This document shows positions 7,497-16,403 of a stretch of 64,000 bases of DNA, one piece after another (within the stretch, counting starts at the first letter, position 1; each line of letters opens with the position of its first letter). This stretch comes from Ancylobacter novellus (GTDB taxonomy: Bacteria > Pseudomonadota > Alphaproteobacteria > Rhizobiales > Methylopilaceae). The notes beneath the pieces are model-generated. The model searched no databases. It was not told the DNA's origin and was given only the letters and a program-made list of their open reading frames with translations. A program made the translations under genes and the position numbers. Location of the stretch: the NCBI GenBank assembly GCA_003241695.1, contig QFPN01000004.1, positions 372,001 to 436,000 of the forward strand. Reading direction: 5' to 3'.

Positions 7497-8941
7497 CGAA
7501 CAGCCTCCAGCGTCAGGGCGCTCGCGCGCCCGATGTCGTCGGCGCTGACGGAGCCGGAGCCCCGCTGGCGCGCCGCGCGCTCGGCGCCGTCGCGAAGGCG
7601 ACGCGCGGCCGAGATGCGGATGAGAATCGGTTGGGCTTCGAGCAGCGCGTCGAGCGCGTCCTGCGCTTGCGCGTCCCAGGCGAGCTCGGCGAGCGCGCGG
7701 CTCGGCGTCGCCTCGACGCGATCGAGGTCCTGGGCGAGCGGCAGGATCGAGAACAGCGCGTCGAACAGCGCGTTGCAGACCTCCTGCACGAGGTAGGTCG
7801 CGCCCGAATAGCCCATGAAGGGCGTGCCGGTGTGCCGCCTGATGATCGCGCCCGGGAACGACGCCGCGATGTAGCGCGAGCGCCCGCCGGCTTCGGCCGC
7901 ATACATGCGCTCGTTGAACGAGCCGAAGAGCACAAGCGGAGCCTTGTCCCGCACCATGGTGCGGACGAGGTCGTTGTCGGTCTTCTTGCCGGGAACCCGC
8001 GGGATCGCGAAACAGCAGGGCAGGCCCATGTCGTCTTCGAGAAACTTCCTGACGCCGCGCACGTAGGTCTCGTTCGCCACGATCGCGAAGGAGGCCGTGG
8101 CGAAGAAGTCCTGCGTGACCGACCGCCAGAGATCCCACAGCGGCTTGATGGTCGTGTGCTTCTCGCGCTCGATGAAGGGTTCCGGGTCGAGCCCCGTCAG
8201 CCGCCCGAGTTCGCGCAGGAACAGCGTCGTCGACTCGAGCCCGATGGGCGCCTGGAGATACGGCCGCTCCAGCGTCTCGCAGAGCAGGCGGCCGAACTCG
8301 CGATACATGCAGACGTTGACTTCCGCTTGCGCGAGCTTGGTCACGTCGGCGAGGTGGGAGCCGAGCGGAAAGGTCATCGCGACCTCGGCCCCGATGCCCT
8401 CGATCAGCCGGCGGATCTCAGCGAGGTCGGACGGCATGTTGAACGTGCCGTAGGCCGGGCCGATGATGTTGACCTTCGGATTCTCACCCTCCTTGCGGGG
8501 GCGGAGCGCCGGCACGCGCTTCGGGCCGAACTCCGACCACAGCCACGCCATGGCGCGGTTCGCCGACTGCCACTGATCCTCGTCGATCGTGCGCGGCAGG
8601 AAGCGCTTGATGTTCTGGCCTTCGGGCGTCACGCCGCCGCCGATCATCTCGGCGATCGAGCCGGTGACGACGACCGCGGGAAGCTCCGGATCGAGCACGG
8701 CGCGGGCGCGCTTCATCGCGCCTTCGGTGCCGTGACGGCCGAGCTCCTCCTCGCCGAGGCCCGTGACCACGATCGGCAGCTCATGCGGGGGCAGGGCGTC
8801 GGTGTAGTGCAGCACCGAGGTCACGGGCAGGTTCTCGCAGCCCACCGGGCCGTCGATAATGACCTGCAGGCCCTTGATCGCCGTAAAGACGTAGACCGAT
8901 CCCCAGTATCCGCCGGCGCGGTCGTGATCGAGCACCAGCAT
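7493..8941 (-). CDS. bchZ: Chlorophyllide a reductase subunit Z
   Basis: A 482-residue nitrogenase-like subunit of chlorophyllide a oxidoreductase, which reduces ring B on the way to bacteriochlorophyll. It begins with MLVLDHDRAGGYWGSVYVF and has the conserved cluster-region Cys in GPVGCENLPV. The start overlaps the bchY stop by one base (TGATG) and its stop overlaps the pufQ start. The length and C-terminal helical tail are typical. With BchY it forms the catalytic core that receives electrons from BchX. Confidence 0.97.
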   Translation of the reverse strand: MLVLDHDRAGGYWGSVYVFTAIKGLQVIIDGPVGCENLPVTSVLHYTDALPPHELPIVVTGLGEEELGRHGTEGAMKRARAVLDPELPAVVVTGSIAEMIGGGVTPEGQNIKRFLPRTIDEDQWQSANRAMAWLWSEFGPKRVPALRPRKEGENPKVNIIGPAYGTFNMPSDLAEIRRLIEGIGAEVAMTFPLGSHLADVTKLAQAEVNVCMYREFGRLLCETLERPYLQAPIGLESTTLFLRELGRLTGLDPEPFIEREKHTTIKPLWDLWRSVTQDFFATASFAIVANETYVRGVRKFLEDDMGLPCCFAIPRVPGKKTDNDLVRTMVRDKAPLVLFGSFNERMYAAEAGGRSRYIAASFPGAIIRRHTGTPFMGYSGATYLVQEVCNALFDALFSILPLAQDLDRVEATPSRALAELAWDAQAQDALDALLEAQPILIRISAARRLRDGAERAARQRGSGSVSADDIGRASALTLEAVR

Positions 8942-10611
8942 CAGATCATCTCCTCCGCCTTCTTGGCGGCGTTCTGCTTGATCAGATGCTTGCGGTATAT
9001 ATCCCGGTAGTCGTCGCGCTTCTCCGGAGTCCGTTCCCAGACGCCCGCCGCATGGCCCTCGCCGACGCCCTCGAAGAAGGACTTCATCGACGCCATACGG
9101 GCGCGATTGCCGATCGCGGCGTTGATCACCTCGGCGAGCGAGCCCGCGCCCGCCGGCCCGAACAGGGGACGGGCGGAGATGAGGTTGGTGAAGTAGAGCG
9201 CCGGCGTGCCGGCCGCTTTCGCCTTCTGCACCACGGGCGTGGTGCCGATGACGAGGTCGGGCCGATACTCCTCCATCGCCGCGAGATCCTGCTCGAGCGA
9301 GGCTCGGAAGCGGACCTCGACGCCGTGCGCTTCGAGCCAGGCGCGGTCGATCTCGCCCTGGGGCGTCTTCGGGCAGGCGGAGCCGACATAGCGGAGGTCC
9401 GCGCCGCTCTCGACGAGCAGGCGGCCGACAAGAAGCTCCGAGCCCTCATAGCCCGAAAGCGAGATGCGGCCCTTGATCGGCTTCGCGGCGAGCGCGCCCT
9501 TGATCGCGGGCAGCACGGCGTTCTGGGCGGCGGCGATCTTCTCGGCCGGGACGTTCGCCGCGAGGCCGATGTTTTCGAGCCAGGCCGCCGTGCCCTCGTA
9601 GCCGACAGGTCCGGAGCCGACAATCGGGCGGCCCGCCGCCTCGAACTCGCGCATCGAGGCCTTGTAGAACGGGTGGATGGCGGCCACGACCGCGCCGTCG
9701 AGCGCGGCGTAGAGCTCGCGCCATTCGCGGGTCGGGACCACCGGGCCGGCCGCGAGGCCCATGGGCTCCAGCATCCGCCCGATGCCGACAGGATCGGCGG
9801 GGAACATCTCGCCAAGCAGCGTGACGGTCGGCTTCTCCGACCGGCCGCCCTTCGGCGCCTGCACCGGCCCTTGGGCGACTTCGGCGCGGGCGTAGGCCAG
9901 CATTGCGCCGGCGAGCACGTCCTTGGCCTCGGCATGGGTCGGCACGCCGAAGCCCGGCACGTCGATGCCGATGATGCGCACGCCGTCGATCTGCTTCGGC
10001 AGCAAGCGCAGCGGCACGCCCGAGGCGGTCGGCACGCAGAGATTCGTGACGACGATCGCGTCGTAGAGTGCGGGATCAGCGAGCTTGAAGACGGCCTCGC
10101 GGATGTCCTCGTAGAGTTTTCCCGTGACGAGCGTCTCGGAGTTGAACGGGACGTAGCCGACTGTGCGTTTCGCGCCGTAGAAGTGCGAGGTGAAGGTCAG
10201 CCCGTAAACGCAGCAGGCCGAACCCGAAAGGATCGTGGCGGTGCGGCGCATCCTGAGGCCGACGCGAAGCGAGCCGAAGGCTGGGCACATCGACTGCGGC
10301 TGGTCGTGCGGGCCGACCGGATAGTCGGCGGCGTATTGATCCAGAACCTCGGACTTGCCGGCCTTCGCGGCGGCGGCCCGCATCTCGTCCTTGCCCGCGT
10401 GGCAGCCGAGCGCGGGCGTGGAGCCGTCGACGGAACGGGGGACGTCAGCCTCGCCGTCATGCCCGCGCGCAGCGCGGGTATCCACGACTTCGGCGTCGGG
10501 CGTCGCGCCAGCCGAAGTCGTGGACACCCGGCCTGCGGCCGCGCATGACGTCGAGGACGCGGCTTCCGCCGGCGCCTTGTCGATCCTGTCGTGGTCGAGA
10601 TCGAGCTCCAT
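8941..10611 (-). CDS. bchY: Chlorophyllide a reductase subunit Y, with repeat-derived N-terminal insertion
   Basis: A 556-residue BchY; family members are usually near 480-510. The family region starts at about residue 69 (GCHAGKDEM) and continues with SMCPAFGSLR, SGSACCVYGL and VVTNLCVPTASG, which carry the conserved cysteines Cys109, Cys133/134 and Cys192. Residues about 21-53 are encoded by a palindromic repeat (10456-10550) that keeps the frame. The start at 10611 is supported by the bchX stop only four bases upstream. An internal start after the repeat is possible, but none has better support. With BchZ and BchX it reduces chlorophyllide a. Confidence 0.95.
   Translation of the reverse strand: MELDLDHDRIDKAPAEAASSTSCAAAGRVSTTSAGATPDAEVVDTRAARGHDGEADVPRSVDGSTPALGCHAGKDEMRAAAAKAGKSEVLDQYAADYPVGPHDQPQSMCPAFGSLRVGLRMRRTATILSGSACCVYGLTFTSHFYGAKRTVGYVPFNSETLVTGKLYEDIREAVFKLADPALYDAIVVTNLCVPTASGVPLRLLPKQIDGVRIIGIDVPGFGVPTHAEAKDVLAGAMLAYARAEVAQGPVQAPKGGRSEKPTVTLLGEMFPADPVGIGRMLEPMGLAAGPVVPTREWRELYAALDGAVVAAIHPFYKASMREFEAAGRPIVGSGPVGYEGTAAWLENIGLAANVPAEKIAAAQNAVLPAIKGALAAKPIKGRISLSGYEGSELLVGRLLVESGADLRYVGSACPKTPQGEIDRAWLEAHGVEVRFRASLEQDLAAMEEYRPDLVIGTTPVVQKAKAAGTPALYFTNLISARPLFGPAGAGSLAEVINAAIGNRARMASMKSFFEGVGEGHAAGVWERTPEKRDDYRDIYRKHLIKQNAAKKAEEMI
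10456..10550. repeat. REP-like palindromic element inside bchY
   Basis: Two arms of about 39 bases (10456-10494 and about 10512-10550) are near-perfect inverted copies, each running from GTCATGC to CCACGACTTCGGC, with a short centre. Elements of this look are common between genes in alphaproteobacteria. Here one is translated in the N-terminal part of BchY. Confidence 0.8.
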
Positions 10612-10615
10612 CGCC

Positions 10616-11587
10616 TCAAACCGCGTCGTAGACGACTTCGAGGGACGGCTTCCGGAAGTCCATGCGCCCGCACATGTCCTCGAAGGTCGCGGGTTCGAGC
10701 ACCACGCCGCGGCCGACAGCGTCGCCCTTGAAGAGGTTGAGCAGGCCGTCCTGGCTGAGCGGCGTCGGCCGCATCGGCGGCGCGTCGGCGACGTTCTGCG
10801 CGAGGCCCTCGAACAGGGGCGACCAGCGCGAGCCCTTCCCGCCGATGATCTCGTAGGACGCGCTCTTGCGGCGGATGTCGTCGTCGGCCGGGATGGAGGC
10901 CAGGATCGGGATGCCGGCCTTCTCGGCGAAGGCCGCGGCCTCGCCCGTGCCGTCGTCCTTGTTCACGACGATGCCGGCCACGCCGACATTGCCGCCGAGC
11001 CGGCGGAAATAGTCGACCGCCGAGCAGACATTGTTGGCGACATAGAGCGACTGCAGGTCGTTCGACCCGACCACGATCACCTTCTGGCACATGTCCCGGG
11101 CGATCGGCAGCCCGAAGCCGCCGCACACCACGTCGCCGAGGAAGTCGAGCAGCACGAAGTCGAAGCCCCATTCGTGGAAGCCGAGCTTCTCCAGCAGCTC
11201 GAAGCCGTGAATGATGCCGCGGCCACCGCAGCCGCGGCCGACCTCCGGCCCGCCGAGCTCCATCGCGTAGACGCCGTCGCGCTTGAAGCAGACGTCGCCG
11301 ATCTCGACCTCTTCGCCCGCGAGCTTCTTCTTCGTGGACGTCTCGATGATCGTCGGGCAGGCGCGGCCGCCGAACAGCAGCGAGGTGGTGTCGCTCTTCG
11401 GGTCGCAGCCGATCAGCAGCACCTTCTTGCCCTGTTGGGCCATCGAGTAGCTGAGGTTGGCGAGCGTGAACGACTTGCCGATGCCGCCCTTGCCGTAGAT
11501 CGCGATAATCTGGGTGGCCTTGGTCGCGGGCTTTTCCTCGGTCGCCTGGGCGACGAGCGCGGCGAGTCTCGCTTCGGCGGTGCTCAT
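10616..11587 (-). CDS. bchX: Chlorophyllide a reductase iron protein subunit X
   Basis: A 323-residue NifH-like ATPase that feeds electrons to BchYZ. The P-loop is YGKGGIGKS near residue 30, and the 4Fe-4S ligands lie in GGPEVGRGCGGRG and LGDVVCGGFG. The start at the Met of MSTAEARLAAL overlaps the bchC stop as ATGA; the frame is open further upstream only because it overlaps bchC. BchX differs from BchL by its longer N-terminus before the P-loop and by its position between bchC and bchY. Confidence 0.97.
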   Translation of the reverse strand: MSTAEARLAALVAQATEEKPATKATQIIAIYGKGGIGKSFTLANLSYSMAQQGKKVLLIGCDPKSDTTSLLFGGRACPTIIETSTKKKLAGEEVEIGDVCFKRDGVYAMELGGPEVGRGCGGRGIIHGFELLEKLGFHEWGFDFVLLDFLGDVVCGGFGLPIARDMCQKVIVVGSNDLQSLYVANNVCSAVDYFRRLGGNVGVAGIVVNKDDGTGEAAAFAEKAGIPILASIPADDDIRRKSASYEIIGGKGSRWSPLFEGLAQNVADAPPMRPTPLSQDGLLNLFKGDAVGRGVVLEPATFEDMCGRMDFRKPSLEVVYDAV

Positions 11588-12525
11588 GCCGTTCCCTTCC
11601 AGTCGATGATCATCTTCAGGCAGGACGGATCGTCGAAGGCGGCGGCGTAGGCGCTCTCCGCCTCCGCGGCCGGCCGGCGATGGGTGACGAGGCCGTCGAG
11701 CGACAGCCGCCCCGAGGCCACGAGCGCAGTCACGGCGTCGAGGTCGCGGGGCTTCCATTCGGCCGCGATGCGCAACCGCGCCTCGCGCATGAAGGCGGGC
11801 GGGAACGCGAACGAGATCGGCGCCTCGTAGAAACCCGCGAGCACGATCTCGCCGCGGGGCGCGAGGCGCTGGATCAGCGCGTCGACCAGCGAGGCTGCGC
11901 CCGAGGCGTCGCAGATCACGCGGTAGTCGCGCCGTGAGTCGGCTTCCGGATCGACGACCGCATAGTCGTCCGCGCCGGACCGACGGGCGGAGTTCGTCTC
12001 CCAGACGACCGGGGGCTCCGCGCCGCGCGCGACCGCGATGCGGGCGATCAGCCGGCCGAGCACGCCATGGCCGACGATCAGCTCCGGCTGGGGATGGTCC
12101 GCGAAGGCGTGATAGGCGGTGGCCGCGAGCGCGAGCAGGGCCGCGCGTTCGCCGAGCGCGGCGTCGACCGGGGCGACGCGCGCGCCCGGAACCACGAGGC
12201 GGCTCGATGCCGCGCCGAACAGGCCGCGGACCTCGCCGAAACATTTCGCGCCGGGGACGAACACCGTCTCGCCGACATGGCGGCCTGACGCGGCCCCCGC
12301 CTCGACGACCTCGCCCACGGCCTCGTAGCCGGGGACGAGCGGGTAGCCCATGCCAGGGAAGTTCGGCATGCGGCCGGTCCAGAGCAGCCGCTCGGTTCCG
12401 GTCGAGACGCCGCTGAACGCCACGTCCACCACCACGTCGCCGGCCCCCGGCGCGTCGAGCGCGAGCGACCGCACGGCGATCTGACCGGGAGAGGCGAGGA
12501 CGACGGCGGGAGCGGAAAGGCTCAT
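11584..12525 (-). CDS. bchC: Bacteriochlorophyllide a dehydrogenase (3-hydroxyethyl to 3-acetyl)
   Basis: A 313-residue zinc-type medium-chain dehydrogenase that oxidises the 3-hydroxyethyl group to the 3-acetyl of bacteriochlorophyllide a. Recognisable motifs are FSGVSTGTERLLWTG, GYPLVPGYEAVGEV and the cofactor-binding region LIVGHGVLGRLIARI. It is the first gene of bchCXYZ-puf and has a PpsR-type box 28 bases upstream of its start. Its stop overlaps the bchX start. Confidence 0.96.
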   Translation of the reverse strand: MSLSAPAVVLASPGQIAVRSLALDAPGAGDVVVDVAFSGVSTGTERLLWTGRMPNFPGMGYPLVPGYEAVGEVVEAGAASGRHVGETVFVPGAKCFGEVRGLFGAASSRLVVPGARVAPVDAALGERAALLALAATAYHAFADHPQPELIVGHGVLGRLIARIAVARGAEPPVVWETNSARRSGADDYAVVDPEADSRRDYRVICDASGAASLVDALIQRLAPRGEIVLAGFYEAPISFAFPPAFMREARLRIAAEWKPRDLDAVTALVASGRLSLDGLVTHRRPAAEAESAYAAAFDDPSCLKMIIDWKGTA

Positions 12526-12553
12526 GGGAAGGCCGTTCGTTGACAGCGACGAA

Positions 12554-12571
12554 TGTCAGATTAACTGGACA
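12554..12571. promoter_or_regulatory. PpsR/CrtJ box upstream of bchC
   Basis: A perfect TGT-N12-ACA palindrome, in the extended form TGTC-N10-GACA, lies between crtF and bchC. A weaker CGT-N12-ACG (two mismatches) follows at 12580-12597, after the 8-base gap typical of tandem PpsR sites. It would repress bchCXYZ-puf under oxygen. PpsR itself is encoded at 44984. Confidence 0.8.
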
Positions 12572-12598
12572 TCAAATGACGTCAACCAATCTTTACGC

Positions 12599-13825
12599 CT
12601 AGAGGCGCCAAATCGGCCCTTCGCCACGGCGGCGGGCGGTCGTCACGGCGAGCGGAAGCGCGCCGCGGGCGTAGCGGGTGCGGACGTTCCAGAAGCCGGC
12701 GCGGGCGAGCAGATCGGCGAGCTCGACCGCCGAGCGCGCCCGCCCGGACCCCATGGCCAGCAGGTAGAAGCCGAAATAGGCGTGGCCGACCCGGCGCGCG
12801 CCCGGCATGCCGGCGATCGGCTCGGCGATCATGACCTCGCCGCCCGGCGTCAGCGCGCGATGGGCGAGCCGCAGCAGCGCGAGCGCCGCGTCGTCCTCGT
12901 GGTCGTGCAGCACGCGCACGAACGACACGACGTCGGCGGCGCCGAGCGCCGGCGCGTCGAACAGATCCGCGCCCCGGACCGAAACCCGGCCGGCGAGGCC
13001 CGCCGCCCGAAGCCGCGATTCGGCGCGCGCCGCGACCTCGGGGAGGTCGACAAGCCGGATCTCGAGATGCGGCCAGCGCTCCGCCGCGGCCTCGGCGAAG
13101 ACGCCCTCGCCGCCGCCGAGGTCGAGCAGGGAGTTGCGGTCGCCGAAGGAAAAGACGTCGAGCACGTCGTCGGCGACGAAGGACTGCGAGCGCGCCATCA
13201 GCTCCGAATAGGGGCCATAGGCGTCCGCCGTCCCGTCCGCCTCCCCGTCGCCCGACGCGGGCCGCGCGCCGCCCTCGGGCGCGGCCGCGTCGCCGGCGTA
13301 GGGCCAGAACCGCGACAGCCGCGTCTCGCCCGCCTCCCCCCGCAGCAGCGCGACAGGATCGCGCAGGTCGTCGTAGAGCATGTCGTGATGCGCGATCATG
13401 GCGCGCACGCCGTCTTCCGCCTGCAGCACGGAGCCGAGCGCGGCGATCCCGTAGGCGCCGTCCGACCGCGCCTCGACGAGGTCGAGGGCGGCCGCGGCGT
13501 CGAGCAGGCGCCGCGCCGCAGCCGGGCTCAGGCCGAGCGGCCCGGCGAGGTCGTCCGCCGTCTTGGGCCCGGATTCCAGCCTGCCCAGAAGATCGAGATC
13601 GATCACCGCCCTCAGGATCTGGGAATAGACGAAGCCGGCCGCGAGATCGAACAGCCGGCCGGCGCTCCGCGTCGCGATCGGGCGGATCAGCGGGTTCGCG
13701 GCGGCGCGGCGGCGGAAGCCGCGATCGGCCAGCTTCTCGGCGCGCAGCCTGCGCCACGCCTCCTGAAGCCGTTCGCCGGGCAGGACCGGCGGACTGCCGC
13801 GATCGTCGTCCGTTCCGGCGATCAT
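12599..13825 (-). CDS. crtF: Demethylspheroidene/hydroxyneurosporene O-methyltransferase
   Basis: A 408-residue SAM-dependent O-methyltransferase that methylates the 1-hydroxy group of acyclic carotenoids. It has an N-terminal dimerisation/winged-helix part (about residues 30-150) and a C-terminal methyltransferase fold with LLDLGGGEGVFAEAAA as the SAM loop. The conserved VRVLHDHEDD active-site His region follows. The start overlaps the crtE stop as ATGA. There is a low-complexity Gly/Ala/Asp insertion near residues 183-203. It is the second gene of the superoperon. Confidence 0.95.
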   Translation of the reverse strand: MIAGTDDDRGSPPVLPGERLQEAWRRLRAEKLADRGFRRRAAANPLIRPIATRSAGRLFDLAAGFVYSQILRAVIDLDLLGRLESGPKTADDLAGPLGLSPAAARRLLDAAAALDLVEARSDGAYGIAALGSVLQAEDGVRAMIAHHDMLYDDLRDPVALLRGEAGETRLSRFWPYAGDAAAPEGGARPASGDGEADGTADAYGPYSELMARSQSFVADDVLDVFSFGDRNSLLDLGGGEGVFAEAAAERWPHLEIRLVDLPEVAARAESRLRAAGLAGRVSVRGADLFDAPALGAADVVSFVRVLHDHEDDAALALLRLAHRALTPGGEVMIAEPIAGMPGARRVGHAYFGFYLLAMGSGRARSAVELADLLARAGFWNVRTRYARGALPLAVTTARRRGEGPIWRL

Positions 13826-14691
13826 GCGGCCTGGGCCTTCGCCCGCGCGGGCATGAAGCGCTGCGTCTCCGCAAGAATGAGCGACTTGAGCAGCGCCTCG
13901 CCGGGGCAGGACGGCGTCAGCGCCATGGCGCGCGACACCAGCGCCTTGAGGCGTGCGACGGCGGCGTCGACGCCGAGCTCCAGCACCGCGCTCGGCCGTC
14001 CGAGCGCCTTGTCGCGCCCGACCGGCTTGCCGATCGCGCCGGCGTCCCCGGCGTGGTCGGCGATGTCGTCGGCCACCTGGAACGCCTCGCCGATCGTCTC
14101 GCCAAGCGCCCGCCACGGCTCGTGCGCCGCTCCGGAAGCCGCGGCGCCCGCGACCGTCGCTGCGGCGAACAGCGAGCCGGTCTTGGCGAGATGATAGGCC
14201 GAGAGATCGACCGCGCCCTCGCTCTCCCAGGCCTGACCGGCGGTGATGCCGCCGCGCGATCCGACCGCGCGGCCGACGATCGACGCCAGCGGGCCGATCC
14301 GCTCCGGATGGCGCATCTCGGCGGCGGCGACGGTCTCGAACGCCAGCACGATCAGCGCGTCGCCGCACAGCACCGCGATGTCCTGCCCGAAGGCGCGGTG
14401 GACCGAGGGCTTGCCGCGCCGCATGTCGGCGTCGTCGAAACAGGGCAGATCGTCGTGCACGAGGCTCGCGCAATGCATCAGTTCGATCGCCGCGGCGGAC
14501 GCGTCCGCCGCCGCCGGATCGTCGTCGCCGCAGGCGAGCGCCACGGCGAGCGCGAGGCGCGGTCGGATGCGCGCGCCGCCCGGAAAGACGGCGTAATGGA
14601 GCGCGTCGGCGAGGCGGGGCGGGCAGTCCGTCTCGGTGGCGCTCCGGATCGCCTGTTCGAGCGCGACTTCGATACGCGGCGTAAGGTCCAT
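13822..14691 (-). CDS. crtE: Geranylgeranyl diphosphate synthase
   Basis: A 289-residue all-trans polyprenyl synthase that makes GGPP for carotenoids and for the bacteriochlorophyll tail. The first aspartate-rich motif is in LVHDDLPCFDDADMRRGKP and the second is DDIAD in FQVADDIADHAG. The length is normal. It leads the crtEF-bchCXYZ-puf run, and its promoter lies in the 149-base gap it shares with crtD, which contains tandem PpsR boxes. Confidence 0.96.
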   Translation of the reverse strand: MDLTPRIEVALEQAIRSATETDCPPRLADALHYAVFPGGARIRPRLALAVALACGDDDPAAADASAAAIELMHCASLVHDDLPCFDDADMRRGKPSVHRAFGQDIAVLCGDALIVLAFETVAAAEMRHPERIGPLASIVGRAVGSRGGITAGQAWESEGAVDLSAYHLAKTGSLFAAATVAGAAASGAAHEPWRALGETIGEAFQVADDIADHAGDAGAIGKPVGRDKALGRPSAVLELGVDAAVARLKALVSRAMALTPSCPGEALLKSLILAETQRFMPARAKAQAA

Positions 14692-14708
14692 GAGGCGCCC
14701 CTTTTTCG

Positions 14709-14752
14709 TGTACCGATTTATTGACTTTCATTCTTGTCCAAAAGATTGGACA
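14709..14752. promoter_or_regulatory. Tandem PpsR/CrtJ boxes between crtE and crtD
   Basis: A perfect TGT-N12-ACA (14735-14752, again TGTC-N10-GACA) is preceded by a one-mismatch box TGT-N12-ACT (14709-14726). The 8-base gap between them is the arrangement described for cooperative CrtJ/PpsR binding. The boxes sit between divergent crtE and crtD and could control both. Confidence 0.82.
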
Positions 14753-14840
14753 TTTATGGCGTGCTGTCGAGTGCTTTTTCGAGTTCAACGGCAGTCATAT
14801 TCCGGTTAATCCGGGTTAATCCGAGAGAGGGAGCGCCGCC

Positions 14841-16403
14841 TTGAAGCGCGACCGGGTGATCGTCGTCGGCGCCGGAATCGGCGGGCTCGCGGCCGCGGCG
14901 ATCCTCGCCCGGCGCGGCGCCGACGTGACGGTGCTGGAGCGGGCGGGCGGTCCGGGCGGAAAGATCCGCACGGTCGAGGCCGGCGGCCGGCCGATCGACG
15001 CCGGCCCGACCGTGTTCACGATGCGACGCCTGTTCGAGGAAATCGCGGCCGAGGCGGGCTTCGACCTCGACGCGGCGGTCGGCCTCGCGCCGGTCGAGAC
15101 GCTTGCGCGCCACGCCTGGAGCAGGGAGGAGCGGCTCGACCTGTTCGTCGACCCCGCGCGCTCGGCGGAGGCGATCGGGGACTTCGCGGGCGCGGCCGAG
15201 GCGAAGCGTTTCCTCGCCTTCCACGCCGAGGCCGCGCATGTGTTCCGCACGCTCGAGCACAGCTTCATCCGGGCGGCGGCGCCGAGCCGGGCGAAGCTCG
15301 TCGCCGGCGCGGGGCTGCGGGGGCTGGCCGATCTCGCCCGCATCCGGCCGTTCGCGAGCCTGTGGTCGACGCTCGGCCGGATGTTCGTCGATCCGCGCCT
15401 GCGCCAGCTCTTCGGCCGCTACGCCACCTATTGCGGGTCGTCGCCCTTCGAGGCGCCGGCGACGCTGATGCTGGTCGCCCATGTCGAGATGGACGGCGTC
15501 TGGCTGGTGGAAGGCGGCATGATCCGGCTGGCGCAGGCCTTCGAAGCGCGCGCGAAGGCGAACGGCGCCCTCTTCCGCTACGGCGCGGAGGTCCGCTCGA
15601 TCGACGTCGCGGGCGGCCGCGTCGAGGGCGTCACGACCGCGGACGGAGAGCGTCTCGCGGCCGACGCGGTCGTGTTCAACGGCGACGTCGCGGCGCTCGG
15701 GCAGGGCCTGCTCGGCAGAGGGCCGGCGCGCGCCGCGCCGCGCGTCAGCCCGCGCGAGCGGTCGCTGTCGGCCCTCACCTTCTGCCGGACGGCGCGCACG
15801 GACGGCTTTCCGCTCGCCCGGCACAGCGTGTTCTTCTCCGACGCCTACGAGGCGGAGTTTTCGGACGTCTTCGGCCGGTCGCGGCTGCCCGAGCGGCCGA
15901 CCGTCTATGTCTGCGCGCAGGACCGCGACGACGGCGGCGCGCGCGCTTCGGAGGGCACAGCCGAGCGCCTGATGCTGCTCGTGAACGCCCCGCCGATCGG
16001 CGACCATTACCAGTTCGGACGCGAGGAGGCCGCGCGATGCGAGCGCAACGCCATGGATCTGCTGGCCCGATGCGGCCTGACCATCGAGTCTTCGGAGACG
16101 ATCCCGACCAGCCCGAGCGACTTCGCGGCGCTGTTTCCGGGGACCGGGGGAGCGCTCTACGGCGCGGCGAGCCACGGGGCGAACGCGTCCTTCAGGCGCC
16201 CGGCGGCCAAGACCTCGCTGCCGGGACTCTATCTGGCGGGGGGCAGCGTCCATCCGGGACCGGGCGTGCCGATGGCGGCGCTTTCGGGATGGCGAGCCGC
16301 CGCGTCAGTGATCTCGGACCTCGCTTCGACCGCCCGGTCCCGCCGGGGGGATACGCCTGGTGGTACCTCGACGCCTGGAGCGACGACGGCGCCCGCGGCC
16401 TGA
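14841..16403 (+). CDS. crtD: Carotenoid 3,4-desaturase (methoxy/hydroxyneurosporene desaturase)
   Basis: A 520-residue CrtI-family flavoenzyme. The N-terminal dinucleotide fold is VIVVGAGIGGLAAAAILA, followed by GGPGGKIRTVEAGG. The C-terminal FAD motif is GLYLAGGSVHPGPGVPMA, after which the protein has a short Ser/Thr/Pro-rich tail. The start is TTG with a GAGAGGG ribosome site about 10 bases upstream. Divergence from crtE and coupling to crtC distinguish it from crtI. The last 115 bases overlap crtC, which is unusually long for this pair. Confidence 0.93.
   Translation: MKRDRVIVVGAGIGGLAAAAILARRGADVTVLERAGGPGGKIRTVEAGGRPIDAGPTVFTMRRLFEEIAAEAGFDLDAAVGLAPVETLARHAWSREERLDLFVDPARSAEAIGDFAGAAEAKRFLAFHAEAAHVFRTLEHSFIRAAAPSRAKLVAGAGLRGLADLARIRPFASLWSTLGRMFVDPRLRQLFGRYATYCGSSPFEAPATLMLVAHVEMDGVWLVEGGMIRLAQAFEARAKANGALFRYGAEVRSIDVAGGRVEGVTTADGERLAADAVVFNGDVAALGQGLLGRGPARAAPRVSPRERSLSALTFCRTARTDGFPLARHSVFFSDAYEAEFSDVFGRSRLPERPTVYVCAQDRDDGGARASEGTAERLMLLVNAPPIGDHYQFGREEAARCERNAMDLLARCGLTIESSETIPTSPSDFAALFPGTGGALYGAASHGANASFRRPAAKTSLPGLYLAGGSVHPGPGVPMAALSGWRAAASVISDLASTARSRRGDTPGGTSTPGATTAPAA

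Noticed and set aside
12599..14788. A 729-codon frame covering crtF and most of crtE
   Set aside because: Only the part after the Met at 13825 is CrtF. Upstream it is the wrong-frame overlap with crtE, so this is not a fusion protein.
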